Shown: positions 7,877-15,070, counted from the first letter of the stretch. The stretch is DNA of 33,100 nt from Caldilineaceae bacterium (GCA_020433455.1 JAGRCP010000016.1:1-33100); one strand, 5' to 3'. Made by a program: numbers and translations. The notes: a model not told the origin generated them from the letters alone.

Positions 7877-7905
7877 TTGACATCGCACAGATGTTCGCGT
7901 ATACT
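7877..7905 (+). promoter_or_regulatory. Near-consensus sigma-70 promoter of lexA
   Basis: The -35 is TTGACA (7877-7882), the spacer is 17 bases, and the -10 is TATACT (7900-7905). Transcription would begin near 7912, leaving a leader of about 90 bases. An SOS box fills the spacer. Confidence 0.88.
7884..7897. promoter_or_regulatory. SOS box 2, within the lexA promoter spacer
   Basis: CGCACAGATGTTCG matches CGAACRNRYGTTYG at 13 of 14 positions. It lies entirely between -35 and -10, so bound LexA would block RNA polymerase. Confidence 0.8.
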
Positions 7906-7919
7906 TTGGGATAATTTGG

Positions 7920-7933
7920 GAAACAAACGTTCT
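7920..7933. promoter_or_regulatory. SOS box 3, downstream of the lexA start
   Basis: GAAACAAACGTTCT keeps the core AACRNRYGTTY of the SOS box; only outer positions differ (11 of 14). It lies just after the predicted transcription start. Confidence 0.5.
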
Positions 7934-7999
7934 CATTGGGATATTGTAAGATTTATTCAGCAGATTCATGCAGGCTCACACAGGGGAAAGGTCGCCATC

Positions 8000-8680
8000 A
8001 TGGCAGGGTTAGCGGAAAAGCTTTCTGATCGGCAGCGGGACATTCTGAACTTCATCATCGAATTTGTTACGGAGGAGAAGTACCCGCCCACTATCCGCGA
8101 AATCGGCAAACAGGTACAGATCAGCAGCACGTCGGTGGTGAATTACAACCTGAAGCGCCTGGAAGAAGAAGAACTCATCACCCGACGTAAGGAAAAGAGT
8201 CGCGGCCTGGCCCTCAACTGGGGCAAGTTGCTGACGGAAGGGCTGATTGATGAGAGTCAACTGCCCGGCGTTGCCATCCGCATCCCCGTACTCGGAGCCA
8301 TTGCCGCGGGTGAGCCGATTCAGGTAATACCCAGCGAGGCCAACAACGCCGATGATTATCTGGAAGTAACCGAGGCCATGCTGGGGGACGCCCGCAACAC
8401 GGACAAGCTCTATGCCCTGCGGGTACAGGGCGACTCCATGATCGACGCCAGCGTTATGGACGGCGATGTGGTCATCCTGCGTCATCAGGAGCGAGCCGAA
8501 AACGGCGAAATGGTGGCCGCGTGGCTCGAAGAGAATGAGGAAACTACCCTCAAGTATTGGTACGCAGACGGAAAACGAATACGTCTGCAACCGGCCAACC
8601 CCAACTATAACCCGATTCTATGCGACCCGGCCACCGTTCACGTGCAGGGCAAAGTGGTGGGCGTCTATCGCTCCATCTGA
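8000..8680 (+). CDS. lexA: LexA repressor / self-cleaving SOS regulator (226 aa)
   Basis: LexA represses DNA-damage genes until RecA filaments trigger its self-cleavage. The N-terminal winged helix-turn-helix (about 7-70) starts LSDRQRDIL and contains PPTIREIG and SSTSVVNYNLKRLE. The cleavage site is Ala103-Gly104 in GAIAAGEPI. The Ser-Lys dyad is Ser146 (GDSMIDA) and Lys185 (ETTLKYW). All functional residues are present and the length is normal. ATG 8000 has AGGGGAAAGG about eight bases upstream; the longer open frame to 7877 starts inside the promoter and is rejected. Three SOS-box-like sites around its own promoter predict autoregulation. It is followed by a long palindrome. Confidence 0.95.
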   Translation: MAGLAEKLSDRQRDILNFIIEFVTEEKYPPTIREIGKQVQISSTSVVNYNLKRLEEEELITRRKEKSRGLALNWGKLLTEGLIDESQLPGVAIRIPVLGAIAAGEPIQVIPSEANNADDYLEVTEAMLGDARNTDKLYALRVQGDSMIDASVMDGDVVILRHQERAENGEMVAAWLEENEETTLKYWYADGKRIRLQPANPNYNPILCDPATVHVQGKVVGVYRSI

Positions 8681-8687
8681 ACGCTGT

Positions 8688-8758
8688 CGCTTTTCGTTCA
8701 TCTTTAAACGCCCGCGTGGGATATTCCCATGCGGGCGTTTAAAGATGAACGAAAAGCG
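8688..8758. terminator. 71-nt near-perfect palindrome between convergent lexA and mobA
   Basis: The 34-base arms (8688-8721 and 8725-8758) are complementary with a single non-Watson-Crick pair (G-T) and enclose a three-base loop. It lies in the short gap between the ends of lexA (+) and mobA (-). It probably acts as a bidirectional terminator or mRNA 3'-end stabiliser, although no clear U-tract follows. A palindromic mobile or REP-like element is the alternative. Confidence 0.8.
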
Positions 8759-8790
8759 CCCTATGCGGTCCTGCAAGGTCCGGTTAAGCG

Positions 8791-9459
8791 TCACGGTTGC
8801 CGGGACAGCAGACGCCTCCGCGCGGCCTGCCACTCCGCCGGGGTGTTGGCGTTATAAAAGGAGTGAAACGGACCATCGGGCAGATCCAGGTCCGCTTCGT
8901 CCACCTCGCGCACGCGCGCCGCGGCCAGAAAATCAAGGGCGCGCCGCTGCCCGGTCTGCAAAAAAGCGATCATTGAGGGCAAAGCCCGTGCATGATACAG
9001 AGCGTGCAGCGGCTGCAGACGGCCGTCAACCCGCGGCAGAACGACATCAACCGGCGCATGGGGCTGGGCATAGGCGGCAAGGCGCTGCAACAGCCCGGGA
9101 TCAACAAACGGCAGATCGCAGGCCAGCACCCAGGCCCAACCGGGAGAGTAGGACAACCCCGTTGCAATGCCGCCCAGCGCGCCGCTCTGGGGATACGCAT
9201 CCGTCACGTAGCGCACATCCAGCGACGTTTGCACCGTCCGGGCCACAGCCGGATCGTTGGCGACAACGATGACAGGCCGGGCCGCCAAGGGAGCCAACCG
9301 CGCCAGCATGTGTTCCAGCAGCGGCCGCGCGTGGGGCGGCGTAGGCAGGAGAGCCTTGTTGGCGCCCATACGCCGCCCGTCTCCGCCCGCGTTGATGATA
9401 AGCGCCGGATTCTCCGGGCCTGCATCCGAATGACCAATCGCCATGAACATATTCCACAT
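8791..9459 (-). CDS. mobA: Molybdenum cofactor guanylyltransferase-like protein (222 aa)
   Basis: MobA attaches GMP to molybdopterin to form the MGD cofactor. The nucleotide-binding loop reads INAGGDGRRMGANKALLP (about 22-39), close to the family's GGxSxRMGxDKALLP but with Asn for the usual Asp before Lys. GALGGIATGL (about 93-102) and CDLPFVDPGLL (about 114-124, Mg-binding Asp) follow, as in MobA. The C-terminal YNANTPAEW (about 203-211) matches the family's N-x-NTPEE element. The start is uncertain: ATG 9459 or ATG 9444, neither with a good Shine-Dalgarno. A minus-strand terminator sits only 13 bases upstream of ATG 9459, which suggests attenuation or a separate short transcript. It is convergent with lexA. 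Confidence 0.85.
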   Translation of the reverse strand: MWNMFMAIGHSDAGPENPALIINAGGDGRRMGANKALLPTPPHARPLLEHMLARLAPLAARPVIVVANDPAVARTVQTSLDVRYVTDAYPQSGALGGIATGLSYSPGWAWVLACDLPFVDPGLLQRLAAYAQPHAPVDVVLPRVDGRLQPLHALYHARALPSMIAFLQTGQRRALDFLAAARVREVDEADLDLPDGPFHSFYNANTPAEWQAARRRLLSRQP

Positions 9460-9471
9460 AAAGAGGAAAAC

Positions 9472-9506
9472 AAAAAGGCAAGCTCCGAACAGTCTCGGAA
9501 CTTGCC
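9472..9506 (-). terminator. Rho-independent terminator just upstream of mobA
   Basis: On the minus strand the arms at 9495-9506 and 9477-9488 form a 12-base stem (GGCAAGTTCCGA with TCGGAGCTTGCC) with a six-base loop, followed by five T (9476-9472) and a T-rich tail. Confidence 0.8.
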
Positions 9507-9786
9507 CCGGTATAGCGGACGAAACCAGATTCAGTTGACGTCGGCCTGACGGGAGGAGAAATCATTTCCTCGCAACGAAAAACCGCCTCAGCGCGTCAAT
9601 GCCGCGGCTGAGGACGTTTCCTGTTGTGAAAGGCGGGCTCCCCCACGCTTTGACGCAACGTCACCGAAACCCTACGTTACCAAGCCGGCGACGATTCGTC
9701 TAGTGAATCCCGGCGAAAATTCGCTTGCAAATTCTATCAGCGACAGAGCCATCGAATTTCCGTCACGGTATTCACGCTATCCTGAA
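9507..9786 (-). other. Structured gene-free region between acpP and mobA
   Basis: No coding sequence is supported. The minus strand carries a 174-base stretch after acpP, a terminator (9578-9613), then 71 bases with a GAGGA...TCCTC hairpin before a second terminator. GCGTCAATGC (9593-9602), which overlaps the first terminator's loop and stem, is complementary (9 of 10) to GCTTTGACGC (9647-9656). Next to it, GACGTT (9613-9618) pairs with AACGTC (9657-9662). This allows a structure competing with the terminator. I do not recognise it as 6S, tmRNA, RNase P or a known riboswitch. Confidence 0.45.
9578..9613 (-). terminator. Rho-independent terminator downstream of acpP
   Basis: On the minus strand CCTCAGCCGCG pairs with CGCGCTGAGG (one bulge, seven-base loop). 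Two bases further on is a five-T run (9582-9578). Confidence 0.7.
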
Positions 9787-10023
9787 TTAGTTGGCGCCGT
9801 CCAGATAGGTGACGACATCACCCACGGTCACCAGACCCTGGGCTTCTTCATCGCTGATCTCGCCGCCGAACTCCTCCTCAAAGGCCATGATCAACTCGAC
9901 CAGGTCCAGGCTATCGGTTTCCAGATCATCACGGAAGCTGGCTTCCATGGTCACGTCGGACGGATCAACGCCGAGCTGCTCGACAATGATGACTCGTACT
10001 CGATCAAAAGTGCTGTCTGACAT
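9787..10023 (-). CDS. acpP: Acyl carrier protein (78 aa)
   Basis: ACP carries growing acyl chains in fatty-acid synthesis on a 4'-phosphopantetheine arm. The attachment Ser38 sits in the DSL motif ([12 protein letters not shown], 34-45). The protein is small, acidic and four-helical in pattern. ATG 10023 has AAGGAGAAGG directly upstream, which decides the start; an in-frame ATG at 10041 lies before this ribosome-binding site and is rejected. The usual fab partners are not adjacent: mobA follows and a gene-free region precedes. A strong promoter at 10226-10254 predicts a leader of about 195 bases. Confidence 0.95.
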   Translation of the reverse strand: MSDSTFDRVRVIIVEQLGVDPSDVTMEASFRDDLETDSLDLVELIMAFEEEFGGEISDEEAQGLVTVGDVVTYLDGAN

Positions 10024-10225
10024 TCGTTCCTTCTCCTTCATACTGTGGCAATGTTTCGATTATTGTCTACACAAAAAGCGCAGGCGTCACACTTAAACGC
10101 AGACCGGGTATAGCTGGTTCACAACACAACGGAAACGACCGTACGCCCACAGCCTGCCGGTTGCAGACCCGTGACAACTTGCCGGCTCAGTGTAAAAATT
10201 CTCCTCCGGTAGAGGCAGTGTCGCC

Positions 10226-10254
10226 ATTGTAGTCAGCGCCGCTTCCCCTGTCAA
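10226..10254 (-). promoter_or_regulatory. Sigma-70 promoter of acpP
   Basis: On the minus strand TTGACA (10254-10249), a spacer of 17 bases and TACAAT (10231-10226) form a near-consensus promoter. The start would be near 10219. Confidence 0.75.
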
Positions 10255-10637
10255 GGATAGAGGCTCATTAGTTCCCGCTTCCGACGGCGTGCGACAGCGG
10301 GAGCATTCGGGTACAACATAGCCACAACATCGTCCAAGTACGCTATGCAACGTAAAGCGTTTTCGGCTGGATTGTCCGGCCACTACTCTCAACACCGACT
10401 GGAAATAAAAGTCGCGGACAATGCCAAGACAGCGCCGAAGCGCAGGGACGCGGTTCCTCGGTCCGCACAGCAGTCAAGCGGCAGTTTGACGCCTGTCCGG
10501 AGTTTCAGAGTTTGAGGGGAGCTTACTCTGAAGCTTAGAACCAGTGCCTCCTTTGGTTCCTCCTTTGCATCAGCCCGCCATCTCTTTTGGGGTGGCGGGC
10601 TGGTCATTTTGGGCCGGTAAAAGTTCGTCCCTGCCGA
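10255..10637. other. Gene-free region with a run of stable hairpins (candidate structured RNA)
   Basis: No convincing coding frame. From 10415 to 10602 the following occur in order: CGGACA (10415-10420) pairing with TGTCCG (10494-10499) and enclosing GCGC-CGAA-GCGC (10432-10443) and GTCAA/TTGAC (10473-10477 / 10486-10490); TTCAGAGT/ACTCTGAA (10504-10511 / 10525-10532); GAACCA/TGGTTC (10538-10543 / 10554-10559); and a 10-bp stem at 10571-10602. A closing helix around several hairpins is typical of a structured RNA. Strand and promoter are not established. Confidence 0.4.
10571..10602. terminator. Strong hairpin downstream of the lamin-tail gene
   Basis: CAGCCCGCCA pairs with TGGCGGGCTG across a 12-base loop. 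On the plus strand a weak CATTTT follows. It lies 36 bases beyond the stop of the minus-strand lamin-tail gene and may end that transcript or a plus-strand RNA. Confidence 0.5.
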
Positions 10638-11981
10638 TCACTCCGTCCTGCTGACCACGGGCAGATAGATTTGCCGGTCGCAAAGCCGATTCGCCGCACC
10701 GGGCGTCACGCAATACATGAACGTCGCCTCGCCGTTGCCGTTGGGCCACCGACCATAACCGATCCCCCTGGGCACGCTATCCCACGCCATGGCGTCGATC
10801 TCCACCGTGCCCAATGCGCCGTACATGCCCAGCGATTCGCCATCCCGATCAAGCCGGAAGTCCAGGTGGAGCGGACCCTGCTCTGCATCCTTGTCAGCGT
10901 AGAAGATCAGATAACCGTGGGGCTCGATGGAGAGACCGTCGGTAATGGCGAATTTAGTCGGCTCGCCCGGATTATCGCTCAGATAGAGTCCGTTCAGGCT
11001 CACCGCCTGGGCGCTGGTGTTGTAGATCTCAATCCAGTCGGGATAATCGCCCGGATCGTCCGGGTCTTCCAAACCCAGAAAATTGTCGGGCAGCACTTCG
11101 TTGATCACCAGCGGCGGGATGTTATAGCCCACCACATAGCGGCCGCCCACGGGCAATTCAAAGACCGGGTCCGGCGTAAACTGGCCGTCGCCGTCTTCGG
11201 CGCGCAGGGTAAACTCCACCAATGAGCCGTCAGGTTGGGGCGGGATGTCGCCGCCATAGCGCCCATCGGCCAGGGTCATGGGCACGCTTATGGGGCCTAC
11301 GCCGTCCACCGTGTAAAAAATCGTCGCGCTCACCACGGCTACATCATCCGTGATGACCGCGCTGACGTGAACCGGCCCGTCGGCTGCGGGCAGGTCCGGC
11401 GTGCGCCGGAGGTCGCTGATGCGGGGCGAGGTGACCAGATTCGAGCGCCCCGGCGACGGCCGCGTCAGCCGCGTGAACGCGCCGCTGCCATTGGGCAGGC
11501 GACCGGTGGAGATGTCGGCATCCTGGGGACCGTACTCCACCTTGTCAATCAGCGTCTCCCCACCCGCACCGGTGTAGAGACCGATAAAGCCGCTGTCCTT
11601 GCTGAGGCGGAAGCTCAGGTGATACGCTCCCTCCGTCTCCTCTTCATCATCGGCGTAGAAAACGGCGTAGCCGTTGGCCGGAATGGTGAGCCCGGTCGTA
11701 ATGGCAAATTTAGCGGGCAGCGCGGGATCGTCGGTCACAAAGACGCCGTCCAAACTCAGGGGCTGGCTGGAGCTGTTATACAGTTCGATCCAGTCGGGAT
11801 ATTCATCCAGGCCAGGATCATCCGGATCGATCCAGACGCTCTCATTATCCGCCATAAATTCGTTAATCCGCAGGGCGGCGGTAATCGTTCCCTGGGCAGA
11901 GACATTGCGCCCGAATCCCAGGAGGGTGCAAAGTGCGGCCATCAAAATGGCCGCGTAGAACAGAAGAAAGCGTACGTGCAT
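10638..11981 (-). CDS. Secreted protein with two lamin-tail (LTD) domains (447 aa)
   Basis: A signal peptide (residues 1-29: MHVR, a hydrophobic stretch, then VSAQG) predicts export. Two LTD beta-sandwich domains follow. The first begins LRINEFMADN (about 37) with YPDWIELYNSSSQPLSLDG; the second begins LVINEVLPDN (about 293) with YPDWIEIYNTSAQAVSLNG. They flank a middle beta-rich domain (about 190-285) that contains a VSATIFYTVDG strand. The C-terminus ends in IYLPVVSRTE, a tail type I associate with secreted Chloroflexota proteins. Bacterial LTDs are thought to act in surface binding or anchoring; no catalytic domain is present. ATG 11981 has AGGAG nine bases upstream. It follows the 2H phosphoesterase gene by 69 bp. 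Confidence 0.9.
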   Translation of the reverse strand: MHVRFLLFYAAILMAALCTLLGFGRNVSAQGTITAALRINEFMADNESVWIDPDDPGLDEYPDWIELYNSSSQPLSLDGVFVTDDPALPAKFAITTGLTIPANGYAVFYADDEEETEGAYHLSFRLSKDSGFIGLYTGAGGETLIDKVEYGPQDADISTGRLPNGSGAFTRLTRPSPGRSNLVTSPRISDLRRTPDLPAADGPVHVSAVITDDVAVVSATIFYTVDGVGPISVPMTLADGRYGGDIPPQPDGSLVEFTLRAEDGDGQFTPDPVFELPVGGRYVVGYNIPPLVINEVLPDNFLGLEDPDDPGDYPDWIEIYNTSAQAVSLNGLYLSDNPGEPTKFAITDGLSIEPHGYLIFYADKDAEQGPLHLDFRLDRDGESLGMYGALGTVEIDAMAWDSVPRGIGYGRWPNGNGEATFMYCVTPGAANRLCDRQIYLPVVSRTE

Positions 11982-12050
11982 AGTGAGAATCTCCTAAAGA
12001 GTTGGGTAAAATCGGGACAAGTCGGTACGGTACAGACGCTGGAATTGGCG

Positions 12051-12632
12051 TTAAGGTAGCGGTGAACCGGAGAGGGGAATTACGGAGGCGGAGGACGGCT
12101 CACTCGTTCCGCCGTTTTGCCGCAGCACAAAGTGATCGACCATAAATTTGGCGATGAGCTTGTCCGCACGCGCGGCGCCCGCCATCTTGTGGGCCTCCTC
12201 TTCATACAGGCCCAGGGCAAGCGTAATATGCGGTAAATACTCCCGCTTACTGATGTCGGGAAAGCTGTCCGTGCGAACGGGCGCCAGGCGCATATCGATG
12301 TCGGCATGCAGGGCGCGCAGCCGCTGGAGGCCGGAACCGCCCTCGGCCGGCGGCGTGAGAAAGACGGCCCAATAGACGGGACGCGTCCAATCAGGAACAA
12401 CTGTTAACTGGGTCAGGCTAACGGGAACCGGGCTGTGGCCGGCAGCCGCATTCACCAACTCCGCCTCCAGTTGTCCACGGCTCAGCACGCAGGTAAAGGG
12501 AGCCAACAGGGTCATATGGCCGCCCCAACCGGGCCAACTTGCGCCGGACGTGTTGGCGGCCCAGCGCGCGAAACGGCGGTTCAGGTCGTCCGGCAGCATA
12601 ATTTGCAGGCTGTATGTGGGTTGGTCGGCCAT
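12051..12632 (-). CDS. 2H phosphoesterase / 2'-5' RNA ligase-like protein (193 aa)
   Basis: Two HxT motifs define the 2H superfamily: HMT at residues 39-41 (GGHMTLLAPF) and HIT at 135-137 (PHITLALG). The two motifs are about 95 residues apart, as in LigT/CPDase-like folds. These enzymes open 2',3'-cyclic phosphates or handle 2'-5' RNA linkages; the cellular substrate is unknown. The Ser/Pro-rich C-terminal 20 residues are probably disordered. ATG 12632 has no evident Shine-Dalgarno. It lies between the phosphofructokinase-like gene (91 bp upstream) and the lamin-tail gene in a run of four minus-strand genes. Confidence 0.85.
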   Translation of the reverse strand: MADQPTYSLQIMLPDDLNRRFARWAANTSGASWPGWGGHMTLLAPFTCVLSRGQLEAELVNAAAGHSPVPVSLTQLTVVPDWTRPVYWAVFLTPPAEGGSGLQRLRALHADIDMRLAPVRTDSFPDISKREYLPHITLALGLYEEEAHKMAGAARADKLIAKFMVDHFVLRQNGGTSEPSSASVIPLSGSPLP

Positions 12633-12723
12633 GGTTAGGTCATGGTTGGGTCAATGTGCAGGCGGGAGCGGACGGATGTCCGACTTGCAAAACAGGGGCC
12701 ATTTTACCACGTTGGACGGAAGG

Positions 12724-13881
12724 CTAAAAGAGCAAGGCTCCGGCCGTCTCTCTTTGTGCGCCGATGCGACGGCGCAAGTCGGCCACGCCCGCGGGCGTAA
12801 TGTCAAAATCTGAGCCGGCATAATAAAAGGCGGGCAACGTCCGGGTTTGCCCCGCGATCGAAGCCAGAGGAATCGGCTCGGGCGTTACCATGACGTCGCT
12901 CCGGCCTGCTGCAAGCGCCTGAACGGCCGCTTCGCCCAGACGCCGGCTCAACGCATGATCGGCAGCGGTAACCAGACGGCGCGCGCTCCGCTGCATGATG
13001 TCCGGACGAATGCGCCGACAGCGCAAGCCCAAAGCACGATTGATGCGCGCGGCCAGATAGCCGGCCACGCCCGCGCCCAGCCCCAATAGCGCCTGATCGG
13101 ACGCATCCCGATCCAGCGGAGCAGCCTGCTTCTCCGCCAGGTAACGACCATGGCGATCCTGCACGCCCTCCGCGGCTGCAATCAGGCAGACTTCATGCTT
13201 GCCGTGCAGGCGGGCGATCTCCGCCAGGAGCGCGTCCTCATCCACCGATCGTTCGGGGACCAGGATAATGTGCGGTCCTTCGTCCGGCTCCTGGCGCGCC
13301 AGGGCGGATGCAGCCGCCAGCCAGCCGGCATGACGCCCCATCACCTCCACCACCGCCACGTCGTCAAAATGGCGCATGGCGTAAAGATCCAGCCAGGCAT
13401 CCGCTACGCCGGCCGAGATAAAATTGGCTGCGCTGCCGTAGCCCGGCGCGGCGTCAATGCCCGCCAGGTCATTATCAATCGTCTTGGGCAGGCCGATCAC
13501 GTGCAGCGGGTGCGCCGCCGAACGTGCGGCGAGGGCCAACTCATGCGCGGCGGTCATGGCGCCGTTGCCGCCGCAGAGAATCACGCCGCCGACCGCGCGT
13601 TCATCCAATAGCGCCGCCGCAGCCGACAGTTCATGGAGTTGGGGGCGGTAACGCCCGCTGCCCAGAGCCGCGCCCGGCTGATGGGAGAGGCGAGCGAGCT
13701 GGGCCGGCGTCAGTCCGGTCAGGTCCGCCCAATCGCCGCGCACCACCCCCTCCAGCCCCAGGCGCGCGCCCCAGACGCGGTCGATCTCCGGCGTCGCCTG
13801 ACCGGCCGCAACCGCAGCGGCCAGGGCTGCATTCAAAACCGGCGTAGGACCGCCGCACTGGGCAATCAGGATGTTCATCAT
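12724..13881 (-). CDS. 6-phosphofructokinase family protein with mixed ATP/PPi motifs (385 aa)
   Basis: The PFK fold is recognisable by the N-terminal GG loop (QCGGPTPVLNAAL, 8-20), the phosphoryl-donor loop GGNGAM (104-109), the catalytic block PKTIDND (132-138), MGRHAGWLA (181-189) and the VPE substrate element (208-210). It would phosphorylate fructose-6-phosphate or a related sugar phosphate. PKTIDND, with Lys, is the mark of pyrophosphate-type enzymes, but the donor loop has Gly where PPi enzymes carry Asp, and the preceding Asp of GGDG is Asn. Donor and substrate therefore cannot be called. The tandem ATGs at 13881/13878 lie 13 bp after the threonine synthase-like gene, so co-transcription is likely. 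Confidence 0.85.
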   Translation of the reverse strand: MMNILIAQCGGPTPVLNAALAAAVAAGQATPEIDRVWGARLGLEGVVRGDWADLTGLTPAQLARLSHQPGAALGSGRYRPQLHELSAAAALLDERAVGGVILCGGNGAMTAAHELALAARSAAHPLHVIGLPKTIDNDLAGIDAAPGYGSAANFISAGVADAWLDLYAMRHFDDVAVVEVMGRHAGWLAAASALARQEPDEGPHIILVPERSVDEDALLAEIARLHGKHEVCLIAAAEGVQDRHGRYLAEKQAAPLDRDASDQALLGLGAGVAGYLAARINRALGLRCRRIRPDIMQRSARRLVTAADHALSRRLGEAAVQALAAGRSDVMVTPEPIPLASIAGQTRTLPAFYYAGSDFDITPAGVADLRRRIGAQRETAGALLF

Positions 13882-13894
13882 GGTTGAGGATTCT

Positions 13895-15070
13895 CTACGC
13901 CCACAGATGAGCGTATTTCAGCCCGGAGCCGGTATTGAAGAGGACAACCGTCTCATCAGAGCGAATCCAGCCGGCGGTAAGCAGCTTGACCTGCGCCGCC
14001 AGACAGGCTGCTCCCTCGGGCGCGGGGAATATCCCGGTCATACGCCCCATTTCCCGGGCATAGGCCAGCATCTCAGCGTCCGTCACCGTAACGGCCGTTC
14101 CGTTACTCTCGCGCAGGGCGCGCAGGATCAGAAAATCGCCCACGGCAGCGGGAACGCGCAGGCCGTCGGCAACGGTAGCCGCGCCTTCCCAGGGCGCAGC
14201 AAATTCATCGCCCTGATCGAATGCCCGCACCATGGGCGCACAGCCGCTGCTCTGGACGGCGACCATGCGGGGTCGTTCGCTGCCCACGAGGCCCATAGCC
14301 TCCATTTCGGCAAAGGCTTTCCACATGCCGATGAGGCCGGTGCCGCCGCCCGTAGGATAGATAATGACGTCCGGCAGGGTCCACCCCATCTGCTCGGCTA
14401 CTTCATAACCCATGGTCTTCTTGCCCTCCACCCGATAGGGTTCCTTGAGGGTGCTCACATCAAACCAGCCGTGCTGGGCCGCGCCCTCACGCGCCTTGAC
14501 GCCGCAGTCGGTGATCAGGCCGTCCACCAGCGTCACGGAGGCGCCTAATTCGCGACACTCTACCTGGAAGAGCGTCGGCACGTCCTGGGGCATGAAAACG
14601 TGGGCGGGCAATCCCGCCAGGGCGGCATACGCGCTCATGGCACCCGCGGCATTTCCCGCACTGGGAATGGCCAGCGCGGGCGCGCCCAGCTCATAGGCCC
14701 GGCTGACGGCCATGCTCAGCCCCCGGGCCTTGAATGAGGCGGTGGGGTTGACGCCCTCATCTTTAATATAGGTCGCCGGGCACCCGATTGCTTCGCCCAG
14801 GCGCGCCGCGTGGTTTAGCGGCGTCCAGCCTTCCCCCAGGCAAAGCACGGCGTCGCGGCGCCGGACGGGCAACACTTCCGCATAGCGCCAGAGGCTCGCT
14901 TCCCGCTCGGCCAGGGATTCCGGCGTAAGGGTCGCGGCCGCCCGGGCCAGATCATACCGGGCCAGAAGAGGCTTGCAGCACTCATGGCACAGGTTGATCA
15001 ACTGGTCTGCGGTGTAGGTTTCACCGCAGTAGGCGCACGCAAGATGGGTGAGAGTGGAAGATGTGGTCAT
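13895..15070 (-). CDS. thrC: Threonine synthase-like PLP enzyme (391 aa)
   Basis: This fold-type II PLP enzyme has an N-terminal zinc-ribbon-like Cys cluster (C12, C15, C28, C31/C32) typical of archaeal-type/class II threonine synthases. The PLP lysine is Lys114 in NPTASFKARG, and the phosphate loop is YPTGGGTGLIG. It would convert O-phosphohomoserine to threonine; a related aminotransferase-like or cysteate synthase role cannot be excluded. I chose ATG 15070, where homology begins (LTHLACAYC). The open frame extends to ATG 15154, but the 28 extra residues look unrelated and neither start has a strong ribosome-binding site. It is the first of four minus-strand genes and divergent from the nuo operon. 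Confidence 0.85.
   Translation of the reverse strand: MTTSSTLTHLACAYCGETYTADQLINLCHECCKPLLARYDLARAAATLTPESLAEREASLWRYAEVLPVRRRDAVLCLGEGWTPLNHAARLGEAIGCPATYIKDEGVNPTASFKARGLSMAVSRAYELGAPALAIPSAGNAAGAMSAYAALAGLPAHVFMPQDVPTLFQVECRELGASVTLVDGLITDCGVKAREGAAQHGWFDVSTLKEPYRVEGKKTMGYEVAEQMGWTLPDVIIYPTGGGTGLIGMWKAFAEMEAMGLVGSERPRMVAVQSSGCAPMVRAFDQGDEFAAPWEGAATVADGLRVPAAVGDFLILRALRESNGTAVTVTDAEMLAYAREMGRMTGIFPAPEGAACLAAQVKLLTAGWIRSDETVVLFNTGSGLKYAHLWA

Larger units (their letters stand above)
7765..7922. repeat. Direct repeat TTTGGGATAAwTTGGG flanking the lexA control region
   Basis: Near-identical copies lie at 7765-7782 and 7905-7922 (16 of 18 bases identical), with a related ATTGGGATATT near 7936. 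One lies before the SOS-box cluster and one overlaps the predicted lexA transcription start. Confidence 0.6.

Noticed and set aside
7877-7999. Extended LexA start at 7877
   Set aside because: It begins in the -35 element; ATG 8000 has a ribosome-binding site and matches the family N-terminus.
9507-9786. 6S RNA, tmRNA, RNase P RNA or SRP RNA in the acpP-mobA gap
   Set aside because: None of the diagnostic conserved segments could be seen on either strand.
10093-10607. Short minus-strand frames between acpP and the lamin-tail gene
   Set aside because: No ribosome-binding site or family features, and the acpP promoter runs through one of them.
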